A stretch of DNA of 8,782 nucleotides from Moraxellaceae bacterium (GCA_003543245.1 DPJB01000032.1:1-8782), one strand, 5' to 3'; positions 1 through 5,345 are shown, counted from the stretch's first letter. Program-made: numbers and translations. The notes: generated by a model not told the origin, from the letters alone.

Positions 1-54
1 CGTGAAGGCGGTCGTACCGTCGGCGCCGGCGTGGTAGCCAAAATCATCGCTTGA
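1..54 (+). CDS. tuf: Elongation factor Tu, C-terminal end (partial)
   Basis: The first 17 codons read REGGRTVGAGVVAKIIA and then TGA. This is the end of EF-Tu domain 3: the E. coli protein ends with a very similar stretch containing REGGRTVGAG and a V-x-x-V-hydrophobic tail. EF-Tu is the cytoplasmic GTPase that carries aminoacyl-tRNA to the ribosomal A site. The start and most of the gene lie before the window. A tuf gene directly before rpsJ is the usual end of the str operon (rpsL-rpsG-fusA-tuf) in proteobacteria, so this copy is probably that tufA-type one. Whether a second tuf copy exists cannot be seen here. Confidence 0.95.
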   Translation, partial: REGGRTVGAGVVAKIIA

Positions 55-59
55 TGAAA

Positions 60-94
60 AAAACCATCCCCAAATGTAGTTTGGGGGTGGTTTT
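60..94 (+). terminator. Rho-independent terminator after tuf
   Basis: A 15-pair stem has its left arm at 60-74 and its right arm at 80-94, with a five-base TGTAG loop. All pairs are Watson-Crick except one T-G at 67/87. The left arm starts in a run of A (57-63) and the right arm ends in TTTT (91-94), so the T tract lies within the stem base and is short beyond it. It begins 5 bases after the tuf stop codon, where a str operon terminator is expected. The symmetric A and T runs could let it work on both strands, but no gene is seen coming from the other side. Confidence 0.85.
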
Positions 95-97
95 CAC

Positions 98-126
98 TTG
101 CCGGGCGCTATAAAGCACGGTATAGT
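98..126 (+). promoter_or_regulatory. Sigma70-type promoter of the S10 operon
   Basis: A -35 box TTGCCG (98-103), a 17-base spacer and a -10 box TATAGT (121-126) give 4 of 6 and 5 of 6 matches to the sigma70 consensus with ideal spacing. Transcription is predicted to start near 131-134. The discriminator after the -10 (TCGCGCCC) is GC-rich, a trait of stringently controlled ribosomal promoters repressed by ppGpp and DksA in gammaproteobacteria; that regulation is inferred. The -35 starts three bases after the tuf terminator stem. It is the best promoter-like match seen between tuf and rpsJ. Confidence 0.75.
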
Positions 127-132
127 TCGCGC

Positions 133-270
133 CCTTCTGAAGGCATATGTGCTTTTCAGGAGAGTGATACAGCCGGGGCAACGTTCCCGGACCGGTTTCT
201 GAAACCTTCCGCCTTAATGATGCATTGGGGTGTGGAGGGTTTTGCTTCACTTATTTTTGGAGTTGCCGGC
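133..270 (+). promoter_or_regulatory. S10 operon mRNA leader with predicted L4-type attenuator
   Basis: The roughly 138-base leader can fold into several hairpins. The first is 137-145 with 150-159 (loop TATG, one bulged T). The second is CCGGG/CCCGG at 173-177 with 186-190. The third is GGTTT/AAACC at 194-198 with 202-206. The fourth is long: 201-212 pairs with 232-243 (12 pairs, three G-T), then after a two-base bulge 213-219 pairs with 223-229 (7 pairs, two G-T), closing on a three-base loop. The fourth stem carries TTTT (240-243) in its descending arm and shares 202-206 with the third, so the two are mutually exclusive. In E. coli, L4 causes premature termination at U residues in the descending arm of a leader hairpin of the same operon. 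The fold is visible; L4 control is inferred by analogy. Confidence 0.65.
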
Positions 271-582
271 ATGGCTAACCAGAGAATCCGCATTCGCCTG
301 AAGGCGTTCGATCATCGTCTGATCGATCAGTCTGCTGTCGAGATCGTCGAGACTGCCAAGCGCACAGGCGCCCAGGTGTGTGGTCCGATCCCGATGCCGA
401 CCCGCATTGAGCGTTTTGACGTGCTGACTTCGCCGCACGTAAACAAGGATGCGCGTGATCAATACGAAATTCGTACCCACAAGCGTCTGGTTGATATTGT
501 GCAGCCGACGGATAAGACCGTGGATGCGCTGATGAAGCTGGATCTCGCAGCTGGTGTGGATGTCCAGATCAGCTTGGGCTGA
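271..582 (+). CDS. rpsJ: 30S ribosomal protein S10 (NusE)
   Basis: The protein has 103 residues, the same as E. coli S10, and begins MANQRIRIRLKAFDHRLID. Family hallmarks visible are the N-terminal RIRLKAFDH strand, the GPIPMPTR segment near residue 40 that starts the extended 16S-binding loop, and the RTHKRLVDI stretch that follows it. S10 sits in the 30S head; free S10 is NusE, which pairs with NusB in rRNA antitermination and binds NusG to couple transcription and translation. The ATG at 271 is chosen because GGAG (259-262) lies 8 bases before it and homology starts there; in-frame ATGs at 217 and 220 would add residues unlike S10 and lie inside the leader hairpin. It is the first gene of the operon. 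Confidence 0.98.
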   Translation: MANQRIRIRLKAFDHRLIDQSAVEIVETAKRTGAQVCGPIPMPTRIERFDVLTSPHVNKDARDQYEIRTHKRLVDIVQPTDKTVDALMKLDLAAGVDVQISLG

Positions 583-600
583 TCTGCATCTGACAGGTTT

Positions 601-625
601 CCTCTTAAGAATTTGAGCAAAGAGG
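601..625 (+). promoter_or_regulatory. Possible hairpin masking the rplC ribosome binding site
   Basis: CCTCTT (601-606) is an exact reverse complement of AAGAGG (620-625), which is the Shine-Dalgarno sequence of rplC. The six pairs enclose a 13-base loop. The spacer between rpsJ and rplC is the longest inside the S10 operon, so there is room for a control element. The stem is short with a large loop, and its formation and role are inference only. Confidence 0.3.
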
Positions 626-632
626 TTTGAAG

Positions 633-1271
633 ATGGCTATTGGATTAGTCGGTCGCAAGTGCGGCATGACCCGAGTGTTCACTGCGGCGGGTGTTTCCGT
701 TCCGGTGACCGTTATTGAGGTCGATCCGAACCGCATTACCCAGATCAAGTCTGTGGATACTGATGGCTACCAGGCTGTGCAGATCACCACGGGTGAGCGC
801 CGGGCCTCGCGCGTGACCAAGGCTCAGGCCGGTCACTTCGCCAAGGCAAATGTGGCTGCGGGTCGTGGCGTGTGGGAATTCCGTGTTGCCGGTGAAGAGG
901 CTGCGGCACTGGCTGTGGGCGGCACGATTGGTGTTGACGTGTTTGCTGCAGGCCAGGTTGTTGATGTTACTGGTACCTCCAAGGGCAAGGGCTTCCAGGG
1001 TGGCGTGAAGCGCTGGAATTTCCGCACCCAGGATGCTACGCATGGCAACTCTGTGTCGCATCGTGTGCATGGCTCCACGGGTCAGAACCAGAGCCCTGGA
1101 AAAGTGTTCAAGGGCAAGAAAATGGCCGGCCACATGGGTGACGAGCGCGTTACCGTGCAGGGGCTGGAAGTGGTCTCTGTGGATGCCGAGCGTGGCGTGC
1201 TGCTGGTTAAGGGCGCGGTACCGGGTGCCACAGGCAATGACGTCATTGTGCGTCCGACCGTGAAGGCCTGA
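633..1271 (+). CDS. rplC: 50S ribosomal protein L3
   Basis: The 212-residue protein (E. coli 209) begins MAIGLVGRKCGMTRVF. L3 binds 23S rRNA near its 3' end, is one of the two proteins that start 50S assembly, and reaches the peptidyl-transferase centre with a long loop. Visible family blocks are PVTVIEVDPNR near residue 25, GHFAKA, VDVTGTSKGKGF, KRWNFRTQDATHGNS and the C-terminal LLVKGAVPGATG. Gln151 aligns with E. coli Gln150, the residue methylated by PrmB. The loop has His146 where E. coli has Pro (HGSTG for PGSIG). ATG 633 is preferred over TTG 627 because AGAGG (621-625) is 7 bases from the ATG but only one base from the TTG. Confidence 0.98.
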   Translation: MAIGLVGRKCGMTRVFTAAGVSVPVTVIEVDPNRITQIKSVDTDGYQAVQITTGERRASRVTKAQAGHFAKANVAAGRGVWEFRVAGEEAAALAVGGTIGVDVFAAGQVVDVTGTSKGKGFQGGVKRWNFRTQDATHGNSVSHRVHGSTGQNQSPGKVFKGKKMAGHMGDERVTVQGLEVVSVDAERGVLLVKGAVPGATGNDVIVRPTVKA

Positions 1272-1283
1272 GGGGGATAATCA

Positions 1284-1886
1284 GTGAATCTGAAGACTGT
1301 TTCCGGAGCAGCTGTCGAGCTCTCCGAAGTTGCCTTCGGCAAGGAATTCAACGAAGCGCTGGTGCATCAGGTGGTTAATGCCTACCTGGCCGGTGCTCGT
1401 CAGGGTACCAGAGCCCAGAAGTCTCGTGGTGAAGTGAGTGGCGGTGGCAAGAAGCCTTGGCGCCAGAAGGGTACGGGTCGTGCCCGTGCCGGCTCGATTC
1501 GTAGCCCCATCTGGCGTGGCGGCGGCAAGGCTCACGCAGCTGTGCCGCAGAACTGGGATCAGAAGGTTAACCGCAAGATGTACCGCGGCGCCCTTCGTTG
1601 CATCCTGTCCGAACTTATTCGTCAGGACCGTTTGGTGCTGGTTGAGGAGATTTCGGTTTCTGCCCCGCGCACCAAAGAATTGCTCGCCAAATTGAGTGAT
1701 ATGGGGCTGACCAATGCCCTTATCGTGACCGATGCGGTCGATGAAAATCTGTACCTGGCTGCTCGCAACTTGCCGCATGTCGAAGTTATGGACACGGCAG
1801 CTCTCGATCCTGTCAGCCTGATCGGCTTTGACAAGGTTGTGATGTCTGTGCCAGCTGCCAAGAAGCTTGAGGTGGAATTGGGATGA
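1284..1886 (+). CDS. rplD: 50S ribosomal protein L4, likely operon autoregulator
   Basis: L4 here has 200 residues (E. coli 201) and starts with GTG. GAGGGGG, overlapping the rplC stop codon, lies about 8 bases upstream. Recognisable blocks are FNEALVHQVVNAYLAGARQG, the tunnel-lining loop KKPWRQKGTGRARAGSI, MYRGALRCILSEL, and near the C terminus DPVSLIGFDKVVMS. L4 is an early-assembling 23S protein whose extended loop lines the exit tunnel. In E. coli, surplus L4 represses this whole operon through the leader and also binds RNase E; the leader at 133-270 suggests the first role holds here. Residues 82-86 read KAHAA where E. coli has VTFAA. The last four bases overlap the rplW start. Confidence 0.98.
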   Translation: MNLKTVSGAAVELSEVAFGKEFNEALVHQVVNAYLAGARQGTRAQKSRGEVSGGGKKPWRQKGTGRARAGSIRSPIWRGGGKAHAAVPQNWDQKVNRKMYRGALRCILSELIRQDRLVLVEEISVSAPRTKELLAKLSDMGLTNALIVTDAVDENLYLAARNLPHVEVMDTAALDPVSLIGFDKVVMSVPAAKKLEVELG

Positions 1887-2182
1887 ACCAGGAACGCATT
1901 TATCAGGTCCTGCTCGGGCCCCACGTTTCGGAAAAGGCTACTCTGGTAGCTGAAGCGAATCGTCAGTTCGTGTTCAAGGTCCGTCTCGATGCCAACAAGC
2001 TCGAGATCAAGAAGGCCGTAGAAAAGCTGTTCAATGTCCAGGTTGCTTTCGTGAATACCACGGTGGTGAAGGGCAAGAACAAGCGCTTTGGTCGTAGCCT
2101 CGGTCGTCGTTCCGACTTCAAAAAGGCCTATGTGGCCCTGAAGGACGGTTTCGACCTCGATTTCACTGGCGCGGCTGAGTAA
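1883..2182 (+). CDS. rplW: 50S ribosomal protein L23
   Basis: The protein has 99 residues (E. coli 100). The hallmark PHVSEKA occurs at residues 13-19, followed by the basic segment KKAVEKLFNVQV and the loop KGKNKRFGRSLGRRSDFKKA. L23 lies at the mouth of the exit tunnel and is the docking site for trigger factor and for SRP; Glu17 corresponds to E. coli Glu18, which is needed for trigger factor binding. Its ATG overlaps the rplD stop (ATGA), which suggests translational coupling; GAGGTGG at 1869-1875, inside rplD, can serve as ribosome binding site. Confidence 0.98.
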   Translation: MNQERIYQVLLGPHVSEKATLVAEANRQFVFKVRLDANKLEIKKAVEKLFNVQVAFVNTTVVKGKNKRFGRSLGRRSDFKKAYVALKDGFDLDFTGAAE

Positions 2183-2198
2183 GGCTGGGAGACAAGTC

Positions 2199-3020
2199 AT
2201 GCCTATTGTGAAGTGCAAACCGACCTCGCCTGGTCGCCGTTTTGTCGAAAAGGTTGTCCATCCGCATCTGTTCAAGGGTCGTCCGCTGGCTTCGCTGGTG
2301 GAATCCAAGAAAAAGACCGGTGGTCGTAACAATAATGGCCACATCACCATGCGTCACATTGGTGGTGGTCACAAGCAGCTGTATCGCGTGATTGACTTCA
2401 AGCGCAACAAGGATGGCATTCCTGCTGTTGTTGAGCGTATTGAGTACGATCCTAACCGTACCGCCCATATTGCTCTTCTGAAGTACGCTGATGGCGAACG
2501 CCGTTATGTGATTGCTCTCAAGAACATGAGTGTTGGCGATACCGTGCAGTCTGGTGATGATGCGCCGATCAAGAACGGCAATGTGCTGCCACTGCGCAAC
2601 ATGCCTCTTGGTGCCACTCTCTGCTGCCTCGAACTGAAGGCTGGCAAGGGGGCTCAGGTTGCTCGCTCTGCCGGTGCCTCTGCGCAGTTGCTTGGTCGTG
2701 ATGGTGCATATGCCATTGTTCGCCTGCGTTCGGGCGAGATGCGCAAGATTCATGTTGATTGCCGCGCGACCTTCGGTGAAGTGTCAAACAGCGAAAACAA
2801 CCTGCGTAGCCTCGGCAAAGCCGGTGCTCAGCGCTGGCGTGGTGTTCGCCCGACCGTTCGTGGTATGGCAATGAACCCTGTTGATCACCCGCATGGTGGT
2901 GGTGAAGGCCGTAACAAGGGCATGCACCCGGTATCGCCATGGGGCACGCCGTCCAAGGGCTACAAGACCCGCAGCAACAAGCGGACTACCAACATGATTG
3001 TGCGCGATCGCCGCAAGTAA
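2199..3020 (+). CDS. rplB: 50S ribosomal protein L2
   Basis: L2 has 273 residues, identical in length to E. coli. It begins MPIVKCKPTSPGRRF, contains RHIGGGHKQ and FKRNKDGIPA in the OB-fold region, YDPNRTAHIAL, RSGEMRK and WRGVRPTVRG in the SH3-like region, and NPVDHPHGGGEGRN near the C terminus. The first His of DHPHGGG (residue 230 counting Met) aligns with E. coli His229, reported as important for peptidyl-transferase activity. L2 contacts both subunits and supports subunit joining and tRNA binding. GGGAG at 2187-2191 lies 7 bases before the ATG. A few positions differ from the usual family pattern, such as ALKNM at 106-110 in place of APKG plus a residue, and SENN at 198-201 in place of SEH. 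Confidence 0.98.
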   Translation: MPIVKCKPTSPGRRFVEKVVHPHLFKGRPLASLVESKKKTGGRNNNGHITMRHIGGGHKQLYRVIDFKRNKDGIPAVVERIEYDPNRTAHIALLKYADGERRYVIALKNMSVGDTVQSGDDAPIKNGNVLPLRNMPLGATLCCLELKAGKGAQVARSAGASAQLLGRDGAYAIVRLRSGEMRKIHVDCRATFGEVSNSENNLRSLGKAGAQRWRGVRPTVRGMAMNPVDHPHGGGEGRNKGMHPVSPWGTPSKGYKTRSNKRTTNMIVRDRRK

Positions 3021-3040
3021 TCGGTTGAGGGAGATTAAAA

Positions 3041-3316
3041 GTGCCTCGTTCTCTGAAAAAAGGCCCGTTCGTAGATAACCACCTGTGGGTCAAGGTGGAA
3101 GCGGCGGTCTCTGCCAACTCGAAGAAGCCGATCAAGACCTGGTCGCGCCGTTCAATGATTCTGCCGGAGATGGTGGGTCTCACCATCGCTGTGCATAACG
3201 GCAAGCAGCATGTGCCAGTGTTCGTTTCTGAACACATGGTTGGACACAAGCTTGGCGAGTTCGCGCCGACCCGCACGTATCGCGGTCATGGCGTTGACAA
3301 GAAAGCCAAACGGTAA
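3041..3316 (+). CDS. rpsS: 30S ribosomal protein S19
   Basis: The protein has 91 residues (E. coli 92) and begins MPRSLKKGPFVDNHL, a highly conserved S19 start. The blocks IKTWSRRSMILPEMVG (residues 31-46), GLTIAVHNGKQHVPVF and MVGHKLGEFAPTRTYRGH are all present. S19 sits in the 30S head with S13, near the A-site tRNA and the intersubunit bridge to the 50S. The start is GTG, the second GTG start in this operon; GAGGGAG at 3027-3033 lies 7 bases upstream and makes the choice clear, and no in-frame ATG would retain the conserved N terminus. Confidence 0.98.
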   Translation: MPRSLKKGPFVDNHLWVKVEAAVSANSKKPIKTWSRRSMILPEMVGLTIAVHNGKQHVPVFVSEHMVGHKLGEFAPTRTYRGHGVDKKAKR

Positions 3317-3326
3317 GGGGTAAGAG

Positions 3327-3662
3327 ATGGAAGCTATCGCAAAACTCCGCGGCGCGCCGATCTCGGCCCAAAAGGTCCGACTGGTCGCTGACCAGGTTCG
3401 TGGCCTGCCGGTTGACAAGGCGCTGAACACGCTCGCGTTTAGTAACAAAAAGGCAGCATCCTTCGTAAAGAAAGTGCTCGAGTCGGCAATTGCCAACGCC
3501 GAGCATAACGAAGGTGCTGACGTGGATGAGCTCAAGGTCTCCACGATCTGCGTCGATGAAGGTATGTCGCTGAAGCGCATCATGCCGCGTGCCAAAGGCC
3601 GCGCTGATCGCATCACCAAGCGTACTTGCCACATCACCGTGAAAGTATCGGAAAAGAAGTGA
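3327..3662 (+). CDS. rplV: 50S ribosomal protein L22
   Basis: The protein has 111 residues (E. coli 110). Hallmarks are SAQKVRLVADQVRG (residues 13-26), FVKKVLESAIANAEHN in the central helix, VDEGMSLKRIMPRAKGRADRI spanning the long beta-hairpin, and the C-terminal strand THITV-like TCHITVKV. The hairpin lines the exit tunnel beside the L4 loop and takes part in macrolide sensitivity and nascent-chain stalling. L22 is also an early 23S assembly protein. AAGGGG at 3315-3320, overlapping the rpsS stop, provides the ribosome binding site. Confidence 0.98.
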   Translation: MEAIAKLRGAPISAQKVRLVADQVRGLPVDKALNTLAFSNKKAASFVKKVLESAIANAEHNEGADVDELKVSTICVDEGMSLKRIMPRAKGRADRITKRTCHITVKVSEKK

Positions 3663-3673
3663 GGCCAAATTAA

Positions 3674-4396
3674 ATGGGTCAGAAAGTTCATCCGGTCGGC
3701 ATCCGCCTCGGTATCGTAAAAAAGCATAACTCCAACTGGTACGCCAGCCCTAAGAATTATGCTGATTTCCTGATTACAGACCTCAAGGTTCGTGATCATC
3801 TTTATAGCAAGCTGAAGAATGCATCGGTAAGCCGCATTCTGATCGAGCGTCCTTCCGAGAACGCCCGTATCACGATTTCCACGGCTCGTCCTGGTATCGT
3901 GATTGGCAAGAAGGGTGAGGACGTCGAGCGTCTGCGCCGTGAAATCGCCCGTCTGATGAAGACGCCGGTTCAGATCAACATCGATGAAATCCGGAAGCCG
4001 GACCTCGATGCACGTCTGGTTGCTGAGGGTATTGCCTCCCAGCTCGAGCGTCGTGTGATGTTCCGTCGTGCCATGAAGCGCGCCGTACAGAACACCATGC
4101 GTGCCGGTGCCAAGGGTATCAAGGTGGAAGTGTCGGGTCGTCTGGGTGGCGCTGAAATTGCCCGCACAGAGTGGTATCGCGAAGGTCGTGTGCCTCTGCA
4201 TACCCTGCGCGCCGATATTGATTACTCCATCATGCGTGCTGAAACAACTTATGGTTGCATCGGCGTGAAGGTCTGGATTTTCAAAGGTGAGATTCTGGGC
4301 GGCATGGAACAGGCTAATCAGCCAGCTCCGGTGGAAGAAGCCGTGGCACGTCCGGCGCGCAAGCGCGGTGGCAAGAGCCAGGAAGCGAGGGGTTAA
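3674..4396 (+). CDS. rpsC: 30S ribosomal protein S3
   Basis: S3 has 240 residues against 233 in E. coli. It begins MGQKVHPVGIRLGI. A type II KH domain carries its GXXG loop as GKKG at residues 78-81. Arg131, Arg132 and Lys135, which in E. coli contribute to mRNA helicase activity at the mRNA entry tunnel, are all present in FRRAMKRA. The C-terminal domain shows VSGRLGGAEIARTEWYREG, then KVWIFKGE. The last 30 or so residues form a low-complexity tail rich in Ala, Pro, Glu, Arg and Gly, longer than in E. coli and ending ARKRGGKSQEARG. S3 lies on the solvent side of the 30S head with S10 and S14. GAGG just after the rplV stop is 9 bases before the ATG. Confidence 0.98.
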   Translation: MGQKVHPVGIRLGIVKKHNSNWYASPKNYADFLITDLKVRDHLYSKLKNASVSRILIERPSENARITISTARPGIVIGKKGEDVERLRREIARLMKTPVQINIDEIRKPDLDARLVAEGIASQLERRVMFRRAMKRAVQNTMRAGAKGIKVEVSGRLGGAEIARTEWYREGRVPLHTLRADIDYSIMRAETTYGCIGVKVWIFKGEILGGMEQANQPAPVEEAVARPARKRGGKSQEARG

Positions 4397-4399
4397 GAG

Positions 4400-4813
4400 A
4401 TGTTACAGCCTAAGCGCACCAAGTTCCGCAAGGTTCACAAGGGCCGCAACCGTGGTCTGGCGCTGCGCGGCAGCACCGTTGACTTCGGTAGCATTGGTCT
4501 GAAGTCAGTTGAGCGTGGCCGTTTGACAGCCCGTCAGATTGAAGCAGCCCGTCGTGCCATTACACGTCGTGTAAAGCGCGGTGGAAAAATCTGGATTCGT
4601 GTGTTTCCGGATAAGCCCATTACTCAGAAGCCTCTCGAAGTGCGTATGGGTAAGGGTAAGGGTAATGTCGAGTACTGGGTGGCCGAAATCCAGCCGGGCA
4701 AGATTCTCTATGAAATTGAAGGCGTGTCCGAAGAGATGGCGCGTGAGGCATTTGCTCTCGCTGCTGCCAAGCTCCCGGTCAAGACGACCATCGTGACTCG
4801 TACGGTGATGTGA
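4400..4813 (+). CDS. rplP: 50S ribosomal protein L16
   Basis: L16 has 137 residues (E. coli 136). It opens MLQPKRTKFRKVHKGRN and contains LTARQIEAARRAITR (residues 42-56), GKIWIRVFPDKPITQKP and VRMGKGKGNVEYWVA. Arg82 corresponds to E. coli Arg81, which the oxygenase RoxA (YcfD) hydroxylates; the site is kept, but the enzyme is outside the window. The one extra residue lies near residue 23 (LALRGSTV against LAQGTDV). L16 binds late to the 50S, contacts A-site tRNA and helps shape the peptidyl-transferase region. AGGGG at 4388-4392 overlaps the end of rpsC and is 7 bases before the start. Its TGA stop shares one base with the rpmC ATG. Confidence 0.98.
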   Translation: MLQPKRTKFRKVHKGRNRGLALRGSTVDFGSIGLKSVERGRLTARQIEAARRAITRRVKRGGKIWIRVFPDKPITQKPLEVRMGKGKGNVEYWVAEIQPGKILYEIEGVSEEMAREAFALAAAKLPVKTTIVTRTVM

Positions 4814-5004
4814 TGAAAGCGACTGAATTACGTCAGAAAAGTGTAGAAGAGCTCGGCAAAGAGCTCGATGCGCTGCAGCGTCAGCAGTTCACCCTGCGGA
4901 TGGCCAAGGCTACCGGTCAGCTGGCCAAGAATCACCAGGTGGATGTGGTCCGCAAGGACATCGCCCGCATCAAGACTCTACTGACCGAGAAGCAGGGTAA
5001 CTGA
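4813..5004 (+). CDS. rpmC: 50S ribosomal protein L29
   Basis: The protein has 63 residues, the same as E. coli, and begins MKATELRQKSVEEL. It is a small two-helix hairpin: the first helix covers roughly residues 5-35 with the conserved QQFTLRMAKATGQL at its end, and the second has VRKDIARIKTLLTEK. L29 sits at the exit tunnel next to L23 and contributes to the trigger factor and SRP docking area. The ATG at 4813 overlaps the rplP stop (TGATG). A GTG one codon earlier is possible, but the ATG matches the family start. No strong Shine-Dalgarno is visible, so translation probably depends on ribosomes finishing rplP. Confidence 0.97.
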   Translation: MKATELRQKSVEELGKELDALQRQQFTLRMAKATGQLAKNHQVDVVRKDIARIKTLLTEKQGN

Positions 5005-5006
5005 TC

Positions 5007-5267
5007 ATGACCGAACAGAAGCTGAAGCGCACGCTGACCGGCAAGGTAGTCAGCAACAAGATGGACAAGTCCATCACTGTGCTGATTGAGCGCCGTGTCA
5101 AGCACCCGGTGTACGGCAAGTACATCACGCGGTCGACCAAGCTCCATGCCCACGACGAGAATAACGTGTGCAAGGAAGGCGATGTAGTAACGATCGCGGA
5201 GTGCCGTCCGATCTCCAAGACCAAGGCGTGGGCTGTGGTTGAGGTAGTGGAAACCGCCGCCAGCTGA
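5007..5267 (+). CDS. rpsQ: 30S ribosomal protein S17
   Basis: S17 has 86 residues (E. coli 84). The OB-fold core is recognised by RTLTGKVVSNKMDKSITVLIE, then VKHPVYGKYITRSTKLHAHDE (residues 31-51) and GDVVTIAECRPISKTKAW. S17 is a primary 16S rRNA-binding protein of the 30S body that stabilises the 5' domain. It starts two bases after the rpmC stop, with AGGG (4994-4997) inside rpmC as ribosome binding site. It is the last gene of the S10 operon, as in E. coli. No intrinsic terminator follows, so transcription may read through into rplN. Confidence 0.98.
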   Translation: MTEQKLKRTLTGKVVSNKMDKSITVLIERRVKHPVYGKYITRSTKLHAHDENNVCKEGDVVTIAECRPISKTKAWAVVEVVETAAS

Positions 5268-5274
5268 TTGCTGG

Positions 5275-5303
5275 TTGCGGTGGGATCACTCTTACGTTAG
5301 AAT
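5275..5303 (+). promoter_or_regulatory. Sigma70-type promoter of the spc operon
   Basis: TTGCGG (5275-5280), a 17-base spacer and TAGAAT (5298-5303) match the sigma70 consensus at 4 of 6 and 5 of 6 positions. The start of transcription is predicted near 5309-5311, leaving a leader of about 36 bases before rplN. The sequence after the -10, TTGCGCCCTTTTT, resembles that of the S10 promoter, which has TCGCGCCCTTCT. The site fills the only sizeable gap between the two operons, where E. coli also has its spc promoter. Confidence 0.75.
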
Positions 5304-5345
5304 TTGCGCCCTTTTTCTGGGCGCCCATGGGTTTGGAGAAGAGCA

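Noticed and set aside
217..270. An N-terminal extension of rpsJ beginning at ATG 217 or 220.
   Set aside because: The added 18 residues are not found in S10, no Shine-Dalgarno fits, and the stretch lies in the leader hairpin. ATG 271 gives the exact family length.
1622..2350. A 242-codon minus-strand frame opposite rplD, rplW and rplB.
   Set aside because: It is fully explained as the complement of well-identified genes and shows no recognisable protein.
3152..4201. A 349-codon open frame on the minus strand, opposite rpsS, rplV and rpsC.
   Set aside because: It runs antisense through three certain ribosomal protein genes with no ribosome binding site or family resemblance. Such long antisense frames arise from codon bias in highly expressed genes.
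5304..5345. A 14-residue N-terminal extension of rplN from TTG 5304.
   Set aside because: It starts at the edge of the promoter -10 and precedes the predicted transcription start; ATG 5346 has a good ribosome binding site and matches L14.
5268..5345. An intrinsic terminator closing the S10 operon.
   Set aside because: The only hairpin (5306-5324) is not followed by a T-run and overlaps the predicted spc start.
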